A stretch of 64,000 nucleotides of DNA from Macrostomum hystrix (lineage: Eukaryota; Platyhelminthes; Macrostomidae), in the NCBI GenBank assembly GCA_950097015.1, contig CATNEN010000028.1, forward strand, positions 930,001 through 994,000, given 5' to 3'. This document shows positions 21,067 to 30,902 of this stretch, piece by piece. A program made the translations under genes and the position numbers. Within the stretch, counting starts at the first letter, position 1. Every line of letters begins with the position of its first letter. Below the pieces are notes generated by a model that worked only from the letters and a program-made list of their open reading frames with translations, was not told the DNA's origin and did no database searches.

Positions 21067-22209
21067 ATGGACATTGCCCAAGAATTGACTCTACTGTTCG
21101 GTCTCAAGTCCGAGAGTGACATAACCCAAGGCGGTGAAGTATTTGGCCAGGGTGGCTACCTCAGCTTCCGCAGGCCAGCTACGATCAACAAAGAAGGCGG
21201 CCCGCCGCTTCACATCTTTGTTAAATCAAGCGACGTGTCCCGCTCAGATCTCGACCAGCTGCAGCAGGTCAGCAATCACTTCTGCCGCACGGAGGTCGTG
21301 TTCTACGGTCTGATGGCGCCGGTGCTCGAGCGCGTCATGAACCAGTACAATATCGAGCCCGTTTTCCCGAAAGCGTTCGGACAGAAGATCAGCGACAACG
21401 GAACCATTCTAGTGATGGAGGACATGACCAAGCAAGGCTTCAACCTCATCGACCGGAAGTCATTCGGCATCGAGCAGGCCTACTGTGTTGTGAGGACTCT
21501 GGCCAGACTGCAGGCCGCGTTCTGGATCGCTCGAACGAACTTCAACCACTCACTGGACTCCGTGCTGTTCGGTCGCGAGTCACCATTTAGCGACCGCGTC
21601 AGAAAGAGCGGCGTTGACTTTAAGCCTCTGATGGCGCACAATATTAACTACTTCTTTGAGAACTTGGACAAGCATGTCAAGTCGCCTAAGGATAGTCAGG
21701 TTATTCAGGAGTCCGCCACGAAGTTCATCCAAAGCCTGATCGAGGACCCTTTGAAGGGAATGCCGCAATTTACACACGAACCAGTGGGTCTGTCACATGG
21801 CGACCTCTGGTTCTCGAACTTCATGTTTCAGGGCGATGGCGAACACATGATTTCTCGCCTGTTCGACTGGCAGTTCTGGGACATCAGCATCTTCGGCTTC
21901 GACCTAGGTCTGCTAATGGTCTCAAGCTTGTCGACTGAAGCAATGCAGGAGCATGTCGACAAGATACCGAAGGAGCTCTACAAAACATTCAAGGAGATCT
22001 ATGAGGCCAAGACTGGCAACCCGGTCCCCTTTTCCGAAGAGGCCGCACTGGGCAACATGGCCCATTCTCTGTTCTTCGCCATGTTCTGGGTCATTATTAC
22101 ATGTACTCCGCTGTGGGAGAGCGGTCACGTGGATGTGCCCAGCATGCTGGCCAATGTAGCGTTCGCCATTCGTACAAAGCGCATCAAGTTCCCGTTCGAT
22201 AAGAATTGA
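21067..22209 (+). CDS. Ecdysteroid-kinase-like (CHK) protein 4
   Basis: Intronless, 380 aa. Starts MDIAQELTLLFGLKS and keeps GQGGYLSFRR, the HGDLWFSNFMF catalytic loop, LFDWQFWDISIFGFDLG and the C-terminal AIRTKRIKFPF end, so it should be a working member of the family. From about codon 60 to 168 its DNA is almost identical to copy 1, which lies 8 kb away in the opposite orientation, although the flanking thirds are clearly diverged. Substrate unknown; small-molecule hydroxyls such as steroids are the usual targets of the family. Confidence 0.85.
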   Translation: MDIAQELTLLFGLKSESDITQGGEVFGQGGYLSFRRPATINKEGGPPLHIFVKSSDVSRSDLDQLQQVSNHFCRTEVVFYGLMAPVLERVMNQYNIEPVFPKAFGQKISDNGTILVMEDMTKQGFNLIDRKSFGIEQAYCVVRTLARLQAAFWIARTNFNHSLDSVLFGRESPFSDRVRKSGVDFKPLMAHNINYFFENLDKHVKSPKDSQVIQESATKFIQSLIEDPLKGMPQFTHEPVGLSHGDLWFSNFMFQGDGEHMISRLFDWQFWDISIFGFDLGLLMVSSLSTEAMQEHVDKIPKELYKTFKEIYEAKTGNPVPFSEEAALGNMAHSLFFAMFWVIITCTPLWESGHVDVPSMLANVAFAIRTKRIKFPFDKN

Positions 22210-22498
22210 ATTTTGTTAATTTTTTTTAGCGCGACAGACATTCTACAAGCTAATTACTGGTGCAGTACAGTACAGTCAGTGACATTGAATTAATACACAG
22301 GTTCCGTGTCTAGGTAATCATTCTGCAAAATATCTGATAGTTCGTTGAGATAACGAGCTATCTGCAAATTAACCGTTTGCTTTCTAAATCTTTTTAATAT
22401 TTACTTTGTGAGGCATTGGAAAATGATGGACGATATACTCGTACAGTTCGATCTTAGTAAGTTCGATCTAGCAAATCGCTTAAATTGGTTTGACGATA

Positions 22499-22504
22499 AA
22501 TAAA
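22499..22504 (+). terminator. Polyadenylation signal candidate
   Basis: AATAAA in GATAAATAAAAAATTGG, about 290 bases downstream of the stop codon of kinase-like gene 4. Confidence 0.4.
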
Positions 22505-23089
22505 AAATTGGCAGTGAAGTATCGAACGGTTTAGTTAGTAAATTACGCTTTTTAGACTAGGTTGCAATCACGAAATTTTTTTCATGAAAAATCTACTACT
22601 AAAATTGACACACGGACTAAAAATGAACACAATTGTTGTTCCAGCAATTATTCGATACTGATGAGCTCTCTAGAATGATAAGAGATAATAGAATAGTCAA
22701 GTCAAGCGAGGAGACTCTCTGAGACTGGCAGTTAAAAGCTGCATTATGACTGTCACGCGGGCTGTTTGCGCACACAAAATATATGCCTCGGCATTGGCAA
22801 ATAGGAAAACACTGCCTGTATCTCGCGAGCGGATAGCATTGCGCGCAGACTCCGCTTCGCATCGGCAATAGGGAGTTAGCCGATGTCAAATGTTTACCCT
22901 AGCCTTTTGTGCTCAGCTATCAAGATGCGAGAGAATACTGCACCAGTTCCCATGGAGTCTCGCTCTATCCCTGAGCGTACAATGCTGCCAAGTCGTTGGC
23001 ATGAATAAAATGCCATGCAATCGCACAGACTAGAAAGTCAAGGGCAAGCGTTGCTAGTATTGTACCTCGAATTGTCAATTATTTGAGCG
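22505..23089. other. Spacer upstream of Tctex1 copy B
   Basis: Unique sequence without a supported gene. It shares no visible similarity with the sequence upstream of Tctex1 copy A except the last eight or so bases before the ATG. Confidence 0.4.
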
Positions 23090-23701
23090 ATGAGCAGCAA
23101 CAAGAAGCGAATCTCGACGGTGTCGGCGCCGAGTCCCAGCCAGCTGCAGAGGCCGACACTCGCCGCCGGCAAGGGGTCGCCAGATGCTCAGCACGGAGAT
23201 GAGGCGCCGGTCAAGCCGAAGGCGGCAGCAGCCAGCGGGACGCCTCGACCGAAGCAGCCGAGCCTGGCGACTCTCATGATGCTCAAGAAGCGAATCGGCG
23301 ACATCCGGGCGAGGCAGCGGCGGAACCGGCCCGTCAAGAAGATGGAGAACACGTACCGCCTGGAGCCGGACTCGACCAAGAAGTTCCCGCCGGCCGAGGT
23401 GCGCCAGATCGTCGACAACAGCCTGAAGTTCTTCCTCGGCGAGTCCAAGTACGACCCGAAGGCCTGTCCCAAGTTGGCCAAGATGGTCTCGGAGGATGTG
23501 AAGCGCAGGATGAAGAACAACTTCAACTGTCCTCGCTACAAGATCATCGTCCACGTGACCATCGCCCAGAAGTGCGAGCAGATGCTGCAGCTGGCCTCTC
23601 GTTCCGTGACCGACTCCGTCACCGACGACTTTGTGACCGGCTCGCTCGACAGGCCCACATTCAGAGCGAGCGCCACCGCCTTCTGGGTCTATTGCGAATG
23701 A
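23090..23701 (+). CDS. Tctex1-type dynein light chain, copy B
   Basis: Intronless, 203 aa, differing from copy A at one residue (Val for Met in the TDSVTDDF segment) and a few silent positions out of 612. Domain organisation is as in copy A: a basic low-complexity N-terminus, then a Tctex1 domain ending FWVYCE. DNA identity begins at TTTGAGCG just before the ATG and ends about eight bases after the stop (TGAATATT), after which the two loci are unrelated. A full ORF in both copies indicates that both may be expressed. Direction is opposite to copy A, so the two genes bracket the kinase-like cluster. Confidence 0.85.
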   Translation: MSSNKKRISTVSAPSPSQLQRPTLAAGKGSPDAQHGDEAPVKPKAAAASGTPRPKQPSLATLMMLKKRIGDIRARQRRNRPVKKMENTYRLEPDSTKKFPPAEVRQIVDNSLKFFLGESKYDPKACPKLAKMVSEDVKRRMKNNFNCPRYKIIVHVTIAQKCEQMLQLASRSVTDSVTDDFVTGSLDRPTFRASATAFWVYCE

Positions 23702-24122
23702 ATATTGTTAAACTAAGTTAACAACTTGGGGTATTCAAAATCAAGAAACACTTTGAAGCCAAATTAAACAGCTACAAATTTACTTTAATTAACACCAATT
23801 GAAAATACATTAACATTGACCATGTCGCTTTGTAAAGCGTATGCTTCATAGGTTATAACTTATATTTCTAACACATCAATAGCGATTTCAAATAGAATCA
23901 TGAGTAATCATTTGTACAAGCGAGGAAAGGCAAATCAAATCATAGCGACAGAGCACAGTGAGCGAATGGCAACAACTTTGAGATAACCAGGCAATCGATA
24001 CACAAGATAAACAAACCACAATAATTTGAGAAGAGATTAAATTTGAAAACTAAATTAAAAATTCCGATTTCCACACTAGAAGGAAGGCACAGACAGGGAG
24101 GGGACGCATTGTGATGCAACTG
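23702..24122. other. Convergent 3' region of Tctex1 copy B and kish
   Basis: AT-rich sequence between two stop codons pointing towards each other. It presumably contains both 3' UTRs. No clear polyadenylation hexamer is seen for either gene. Confidence 0.4.
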
Positions 24123-24338
24123 TCAGTAGAATAGTACACAGACAGCCATGACTAGGCAGCAGCAGGCCACGTAGGGCGACTTTCGCTCGCCGATGCGGGC
24201 GCACTTCCAAAAGATTCCGGGCAGGCCGGTCTTGTAGCGATCAATCAGTCTAGGAAATAGGTGGCGGAAATAGGCGCAGGTGCAAATTAATAGTAGAACA
24301 ACGGTTAGCAAGGATTGAAAGTTGAATACGGCCGACAT
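24123..24338 (-). CDS. TMEM167: Protein kish (TMEM167)
   Basis: Single-exon ORF of 71 aa, essentially the length of animal kish-A (72 aa). It begins [20 protein letters not shown] and contains [20 protein letters not shown], both diagnostic of the family. It has two membrane segments (about residues 8-25 and 54-70) with a basic loop between them. Kish proteins sit in Golgi/early secretory membranes and support constitutive secretion. The ATG at 24338 is chosen because it matches the family start, although the frame is open upstream. TTTCATTTGCAG lies 17 bases before the ATG on the coding strand, so the mRNA probably starts at an upstream exon or a trans-spliced leader. Confidence 0.92.
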   Translation of the reverse strand: MSAVFNFQSLLTVVLLLICTCAYFRHLFPRLIDRYKTGLPGIFWKCARIGERKSPYVACCCLVMAVCVLFY

Positions 24339-24394
24339 GATTGCTTTTGGAGAGGCTGCAAATGAAACGGAAATTAGATTATTCATTTCAGTAG

Positions 24395-24730
24395 ATACAA
24401 AACGCGTTTGCCTCTCGCGCCAAGGTCCCCGAGCTCGATTTCGCGGCGACGCCACTTTCATTTGGGGCGCAGCCGCGGAGAGAAGGCTTTGTGATCATTT
24501 TACGCCCTTGAGGGCTAACCTCCAAGGCACAGTGAGTGTACACTGCCTGACGATGAGAAACTCAGGGCAGATGTACACTCCTGTGTGACCGTGCGTACAG
24601 TATCTGTGTGCGTGTGTGCTCGGGAGTCAGCGAAATGGGCAGAATTGCCTCTTCGCTTGCTGCGGGTCTAGTGTCAGCAAATGATGTTCCATTGCCCACA
24701 GCCCTCGTGCAATTATTGTTATTGTTAGGG
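24395..24730 (+). mobile_element. tRNA-derived SINE (family 2), plus orientation
   Basis: Head GTTTGCCTCTCGCGCCAAGG and GAGCTCGATTTCG, then a body colinear with the 15.2-15.6 kb copy (TTTGGGGCGCAGCCG, AGGCACAGTGAGTGTACACT, CTGACGATGAGAAACTCAG, CACACACG). It ends in a short TTATTGTTATTG tail. It lies just upstream of the kish gene. Confidence 0.65.
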
Positions 24731-24739
24731 AATAAGTGT

Positions 24740-24840
24740 AAAGGTCGTAGTTTTGAATCCATCGAGATTGGAATCGAACTCCTGACCTTTTGGCCCGAAG
24801 CTAAAACCACTAAGCAAAAAACCTTAGAGGATATGTTAAA
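24740..24840 (-). mobile_element. tRNA-like SINE head, minus orientation
   Basis: On the minus strand, GCTTAGTGGTTTTAGCTTCG resembles an A box and AGGAGTTCGATTCCAATC a B box. It abuts the tail of the family 2 element, so two insertions may be joined head to tail. Confidence 0.5.
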
Positions 24841-25139
24841 TCGACTGAAAAAAATAAAATAAACAACTAATGTTTCATTACAAATTAAACTAGAAGCTTA
24901 TAAAAAACAAGCAAGCAATAGTTCAATTATACGATTTATATTTCTTCTTGTCTACTAACATTCAAATAATAACAAGCAGAGAACAATAGCAGTAATGCAT
25001 TTTTTATGCAAAATAACTACACTTTAAGGTTGACTTATTTATTTGCTAACAATCTAACAGACTCTCCTATGTCCACAATAGGATAGCTTTACAAAGTTTA
25101 AAAAATGGGAGCGGCTAATCAAAACAAGACTAACAGGAA
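24841..25139. other. AT-rich spacer
   Basis: Nothing recognised between the SINE pair and the 36-bp array. Confidence 0.4.
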
Positions 25140-25490
25140 GGCTGGCATTTAATTGATATGGCCATGACAGGGTTATGAAGGAAGCAGCCAATAAAAATTT
25201 TGATAGGGGTAGGAGGGTGGCAGCCAATTAAAATGTGGATAGGGTTAGGAGGGTGGCAGCCAATTAAAATTTGGATAGGGGTAGGAGGGTGGCAGCCAAT
25301 TAAAATGTGGATAGGGTTAGGAGCGTGGCAGCCAATTAAAATTTGGATAGGGGTAGGAGGGTGGCAGCCAATTAAAATTTGGATAGGGGTAGGAGGGTGG
25401 CAGCCAATTAAAATGTCGATAGGGGTAGGAGGGTGGCAGCCAATTAAAATGTCGATACGGGTAGGAGGTTAGCAGCTAATCATAATGAGA
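25140..25490. repeat. Minisatellite, 36-bp unit
   Basis: About nine copies of a unit containing GGGTAGGAGGGTGGCAGCCA and ATTAAAATTTGGATA. The 36-bp length keeps one frame open (VGGWQPIKIWIG repeats). It lies 3' of MRPL37 with no sign of coding use. Confidence 0.88.
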
Positions 25491-25635
25491 GGACAGTAAG
25501 AAGATGAAGGCTATATTATAATTTTCTGCTTTTCACCAACCACTTCAAATTCCGAAAAAATTCGTGATCAAAATAAGCGATACAAATGCAACGCGAATCC
25601 CGGTGAAAACTCTTAGTCCGAAATAAAGAACACTC

Positions 25636-27745
25636 TCAATCCATTCCATAGCGATACAGAGTCAGCAGTTTAGCATAGACGCCAGCATCCAAGTCGCTAT
25701 AAGTGGAATAGCGTACTTTATCATCTAGCGGCACCTGTTTATTAACTAGCCGATTCCCAGCGTCAACCCAGGCTAGATTCTTAACGCCAGAGTCATCGTT
25801 CAGCGCCAGGGTGTTCAACTGGTAGCAGACGAAATCGAAGTAGACACCGTCAGTGCACACAGCCAGCGTTACCACTGGTCTGGGCAGTATTTTGCCGTCC
25901 ACGCTACTGGCGCCAAATTCGGCTCGAGCCTGCGCCACGGCCTGGCCGAAACAGTTGACAACGCCAGCTGCCGAGCGGTGCTCCAATCCGATTGGTCTGG
26001 ACTCTGGGGCGTCGAAATTGCACCATAGATTTGGCAGATCAAATGACACGGCGGCCAGATGGCAGTGGGCCAAGCCTGCAGAGTCATCGATGCCGGAACT
26101 GGACACGTTGCTGTCATATCGATCGGTGTCCTCCAGATCAATCAGCGGACTCAGTGGGTACAGGCTAGGCAGGCTGGCGGACGACGTGGCCTCCACAGAT
26201 TGACTGTCGGCTAATGCGGCTAGAGGTCGTCGACCAATCAGATGGAATGGGCGGTGCTCCTATTCGAATAGCAGAGGGGCGTTTAGAGTTCGCCTACTTA
26301 GAGTAGCAATGAAAGTATTCTTTGCATAAAATAAACTAAAAGATAAGAAATAAAGGAATTATTTAATTAACCAGACGATTTTGAATTCTACGAGCTATAT
26401 TGAAGCATAATTAATAGGAGGCCAGTGTCTATGGCAAATACCTGAAAATGCACCGGCACGCCGCGCCAATGAAACGCAGTCTCTAATAAGCAGTCGCGCA
26501 GCAATTGTCTATTACAGTCCGGATGCCGCAGGGCGGCCCAGCGCAGCAGATTTGACATCAGGTGGCGAACAATGCGATCCGGTGGTATGCCAAAGTCGGC
26601 CAGGTATTTTTGAGTTATATCCTGCATTTTCAGCGGCATTTTAAGATATTCAAGGAAGGTATGGGAATTAAAATGGAATAAGGTACTAGAGGAGATCGAC
26701 CCAGTCAGGTGTCAGGGGCGGACCGTGGCCCAGTCAGGTGTCAGGGGCGGACCGTGGCCCAGTCAGGTGTCAGGGGCGGACCGTGGCCCAGTCAGGTGTC
26801 AGGGGCGGACAGTGGCCCAGTCAGGTGTCAGGGGTGGACAGTGGCCCAGTCAGGTGTCAGGGGCGGACAGTGGCCCAGTCAGGTGTCAGGGGTGGACAGT
26901 GGCCCAGTCAGGTGTCAGGGGCGGACAGTGGCCCAGTCAGGTGTCAGGGGCGGACAGTGGCCCAGTCAGGTGTCAGGGGCGGACAGTGGCCCAGTCAGGT
27001 GTCAGGGGCGGACAGTGGCCCAGTCAGGTGTCAGGGGCGGACCGTGGCCCAGTCAGGTGTCAGGGGCGGACCGTGGCCCAGTCAGGTGTCAGGGGCGGAC
27101 CGTGGCCCAGCCTAATGACCAAAGCCCAAAGCCATCCGCGTACCTGCGGGTTGAATCGTTTCGGCAGCTTGGCATCGTCAGCATGCCAGTGATGTGCGTG
27201 CATAACGGCCCGCTGCAGAGCGTCGGTGTCAATCGCTGTCAGAGATTCTGTCAGGCTAGGCAATTTAGCAGACAGGCAGTCAGGTAGGCCTTGATTAATA
27301 AGAGTCTTGGTGAGGGCTGAAGCCTGCTTCTCTGGATGCTCCCACAGCAGGCGCCAGTTGAACAGTTTGGCCGGCTGCTCTTGTTTCCTGGAAAAAAATT
27401 TAATCCTAACAATAAAACTAACGAATTTAAGATAATATAAAAATAAGAAGATTCGAATTGAACTAGCCTCGGATTTTTCCACAGCCAATTAGAGAAGTCC
27501 GGCGGTTGCCAATCCAGATGGGGAGTGGTGGCGGCCAGCAATTCTTGTTCGTAACGATCAGACTCAAACATGTCCTCCGGCTGGTGCTTAGACAGCTCAG
27601 CGGCCACCTCAGGCCTGGGTCTGGGCACAATGACATTCATAAACCGGCCCTTGTCGCGCCACATAATTTTAGACAAATATTCATATTTCTGAGTTCGGCC
27701 AGAGCGCACACCTTGGGCATAATAGAGTAGCCTGGTTAGCCTCAT
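25636..27745 (-). CDS. MRPL37: Mitochondrial large ribosomal subunit protein mL37
   Basis: Four exons on the minus strand: 27745-27468, 27387-27144, 26621-26442 and 26259-25636, in total 1326 bases and 441 aa (human mL37 is 423 aa). Diagnostic matches are ALTKTLINQGLP (human ALWLTKTKLIEGLP), LYPLSPLIDLEDTDRYD (human FYPISPIIDLHECNIYD), AVAQARAEFG, PVVTLAVCTDGVYFDF, QLNTLALNDDSGVKNLAWVD and the YAKLLTLYRYG end. Phases match at all junctions. Intron 1 (80 bp) is best read as GC-AG, GAG|GCTAGT to TTTTTTCCAG. An alternative GT donor a few codons earlier fits the protein less well. Intron 2 contains a 29-bp array. The protein is part of the mitochondrial large subunit. An acceptor-like TTTGGTTTACAG is five bases before the ATG. 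Confidence 0.9.
26705..27115. repeat. Minisatellite, 29-bp unit in MRPL37 intron 2
   Basis: About 14 copies of a unit containing TCAGGTGTCAGGGGCGGACC and GTGGCCCAG, with GGACC/GGACA and GGGGC/GGGGT subtypes. The array is open in all three plus frames, which creates spurious ORFs. It ends about 30 bp from the donor of intron 2. Confidence 0.93.
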
Positions 27746-30040
27746 TGGTGCTGTAAACCAAATAGAAAGTATAAAAATGTTAAAAAATCAATACGCCCTG
27801 GTTAGCTTTTGAAATTTTAAAAACAAAACTGTCACAAATCAAGAATAAAGTAGTACATAATATTTATGTTGGTAGCTAGGCTATAATAAATAAAAACATA
27901 ACTTAACAAAGTTATCAAAGAATATCAAATGTGTTTTTTTCACGACATAGATATATTGATATCAAAGCACATATACAAAAGTTAATAAAATTTCTCAGGA
28001 AACTAAAATCTCTTGAAATTAAATTGCTCAAAACTATAATTAATTGTCTAGGCAGAAACAATAAGCCAGAAAAAAACTAATGAGACAAATATGAAAACCT
28101 TCAACTAAATGTCTAGCTTGTCCTTTTATTTTACTTGGTTAGCAACACTATTATAGAACTCAATGATGTGGAGTGTGCTGCGGGAATCGAGTGGGAGTGT
28201 GAGCCAGCATAATTTTTCAAATTTTTAAGTATCTAATAATTGCGACCCACATAGCAGCTGGACGCAAACAAGATCATTAATCTTAGGGCCGGGTTTTGGG
28301 CGGCGGTGAATTAAGTAGCCGTCGAATCCCTTCTCCCTGGATCTGTCTAGACCCCTGTAGGAATGACTGATCGCGGCCATAGCTTTTATTGTATGAGTAG
28401 TTTAGGTCATAATTCCCTCCCAAACCGCGATCAGATATCGGGAATCACTCGGGCATTATGAGTGATCATTAATTCTTCATGTCCCCATTTCTTTACAGTA
28501 TTCAAGCCCAGCTCGACTTTACGACCTCCCTCTCTTTAGATACATGTAAATGTCACTGTAAGCAGGTCGGCGCCTGCGCTTCCCATTGTCCCGGCGGATC
28601 GACCTCCTACTTCCACTTAGGGCTTAGACCCTAGAGCTATAAGCTCAGACCAGTTTTACAGGCACATTGCCTGCTCCTAATCCCCTAAGTTCAAGCCACC
28701 TCTTTGGGTGAGCCTTCAAATTGAGCCATAGAGCTCCCCTAGTGTGTTGGCCCCTGCCAGCTCATTTTAGCTTTTTCCCTTCTCTGACTTTGCTATTTTG
28801 CCCTGCCCTCCTTCAAGAACGACAGGCCTGTGGCACACAATCGGCACCCAGCTAAGTAACCCGCGCAGCGGCTTTGTAATTGTTAATCCTAAGGGACTTT
28901 TCTTTAATTAGGCGGAACTTTAGTGGGGAAAGGGCACTTGGACTTTTTGGCCTAAAAAATTAGTACAACTATTGCCAAATCTATTAACCATAGGCAAATC
29001 TTTAATAACAATTTAAATCCTCTCTGCTTTATTCTCCATGTTTATTTTATCTCTTAGACAGCCCTCAGAGATGAGTGGCTAATCTCCTAGGGGGTGGGCT
29101 CTGGTGATGCCGAGCTGAAGGCTGCGGCAGGAAGACAACTGTGAACGCGCACAAGAGTAATATGGAGCTAGGGATTCGCGGGCAGATGCAGAGCGTAGCA
29201 TGTGCACCTCTGCCGGGGTGCGGGGGATTCCTTGGCGGGCTTCTCTCTCTCCCCGGCAGATCAAAGGGGTACGTGTCGAACTCCCTTGCCAATGGAGTTC
29301 CCCTTCTTTTCCCCCTCCTCTCGCAACTACCGCCACAGGGGCGGGAGCGAGGTCTAAATAGTCTTTCGCTTGCGTAAGCACTCAGCCAGTGTTCTGCCTA
29401 ATCTCTCCTGCCTCTGATTTCCTCATCTCACACAGATTCGGATTTGTTAGTTATCTAATGTGTAGGCTGCAATCTAATGTACGGAATGTGTCTGATGTTT
29501 CATGAGTAGGATTCTGGCTATGGATTTTCATTCGAGTTCTTAGTACCACCTTTCTAGACCCCTGTAGCGCGAATTCAGGAATCCCCTGTTGAGGCGTGTC
29601 TCGATCCATTCTGGGGTTCTCACCCCAGTCTAAAACGGAAGTTGCAGAATGCCCTATTTTTCGGCTTGTCTAGATCTGTGTGATGAACTGGGAGCTGTGT
29701 ACTCCGGGGACCCAAGTTCCCAAATGTCTGCGGTGGCAACGTAGGCGCATTGGGTGGTGGCGCTACCCGAGATCTTTTTCCGCTTTGCCAATAGCCTTTC
29801 CGCATTTCTGTGACAAGAGCCTGGGCCGATTCGACCACCGCTACCAAGATTAGGAGTCAGTTATTTACATGCTACTGATGACAGTAGGCTCTCTAGTCTT
29901 GTCCTATCCGATTGCGGGTAGTCCGACACCTCACTTTAGACTTTTAGCCTGTAGAGAGTTGTAAAATGTGCTTTTTGCTTAACGCGCTACTTAAAGTAAT
30001 GCCATAAGGAACTCTTAGCTACAACATTTAATCTATTTTT
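27746..30040. other. Intergenic region, nothing firmly recognised
   Basis: AT-rich to about 28.2 kb, then balanced composition. The motif CTAGACCCCTGTAG occurs at about 28349 and 29555, and a diverged form at 33389, which hints at an unidentified dispersed repeat. TGATCGCGG and CCGCGATCA form an inverted repeat across 28369-28433. Minus-strand ORFs at 29079-29381 and 29620-29847 look compositionally protein-like but start without ATG and match nothing I know. Confidence 0.4.
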
Positions 30041-30045
30041 AGGAA

Positions 30046-30296
30046 TGAGTCATACGCTATTTTTAGAAACAGTCATGTGACATGAAACCGGAGAACCGGT
30101 TCTTGACAGCTGTGTTTGCTTGAATTCCAAATATGGTAAAGCAAACAATTATGACTCATCGGGTTCTGCGTCTGTGTTTGCACTGTATTCCAAATATGGT
30201 AAAAACTCACAATCATGACTCACTAAACAAATATGTGTGACCTAAGTAAACACCCGGTAGTAGAACCGGTTTTTCCCCAAGGTTTTGCTATAAATA
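30046..30296 (+). promoter_or_regulatory. Composite promoter: AP-1, CArG, Grainyhead sites and TATA box
   Basis: AP-1 sites TGAGTCA (30046-30052), TGACTCA (30152-30158) and TGACTCA (30216-30222). Two perfect CArG boxes CCAAATATGG (30127-30136 and 30190-30199). Grainyhead-type AACCGGTT twice (30094-30101, inside the perfect palindrome AGAACCGGTTCT, and 30264-30271). TATA box TATAAATA at 30289-30296. The CArG plus AP-1 module is a direct duplication of about 63 bp. In animals these sites are bound by SRF, Fos/Jun and Grainyhead factors; binding here is inferred. Transcription would start near 30320. Confidence 0.6.
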
Positions 30297-30319
30297 CAAG
30301 CGAAAATCCGAGCTAAAAA

Positions 30320-30886
30320 TTCAGACTCGGAGCGGTCCACCGGACTTCAAAACACCTTACGAAGAAGAGGACTCATCTCTGAGGGAAAGACAAGTGGTAA
30401 GCGCTTTACTAGACAGAGTAATTTATTGCTAGCAATAGTTGTTGAATTGAACTAAGTTTACGAGAGCCACATATCGTCGATACATTTGAGAAAGGCCTCC
30501 TTGTTTCCTAGGATACATTCCTAGAGGATTATTGATTGATTTGATTTGAGTTATCCGTTATCTTTCGGAGGTAACGAAGAAGACGCCCTTCAGGAGGACC
30601 TACTAGAGATATACAAGAGAGATTTCAATTGTTCACTAGGGCGCACGTTTCTATTGTGAATTCCGAGCTCGAGGAAACCGAAAAGTAATCTGATTCGCTC
30701 TCGTCATTTATTGGCCAACAGACAAACTCAAGCAGCTGCCAGGAAGACAAAAGAAGACAAGACTACCAAGACTCAAGAAACACAGACTCGAAACCTCACG
30801 GTCGACCAGAATAAGAAGAAGAAGAACTACCGGATTTCAAGGACCCAGAAGACTACGAACTACTTAAGGAAGAAGAAGCAATTGCA
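30320..30886 (+). other. Possible 5' UTR exons downstream of the promoter
   Basis: A first exon from about 30320 to the donor CAAGTG|GTAAGC (exon end 30396), then a purine-rich exon 30722-30886 (acceptor TTGGCCAACAG, donor GCA|GTAAGT). The second exon is rich in GAAGAA elements and has no convincing ATG ORF. The next plausible acceptor on this strand (GCTGATTCCAG) is just before the coding start at 34793, so these may be leader exons of that gene. The boundaries are inferred only from splice consensus. A palindromic E box GTCACGTGAC (30893-30902) overlaps the start of the following intron. Confidence 0.35.
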
Positions 30887-30902
30887 GTAAGTGTCACGTG
30901 AC

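Noticed and set aside
26709-27287. ORFs of 125-192 aa at the MRPL37 intron 2 array
   Set aside because: Caused by a 29-bp repeat lacking stops in every plus frame. The minus-strand MRPL37 exons on either side explain the locus.
29065-29847. Gag-like or proline-rich proteins on the minus strand
   Set aside because: No ATG start, no zinc knuckle or protease motif, and no LTR pair identified; kept only as a comment on the region.
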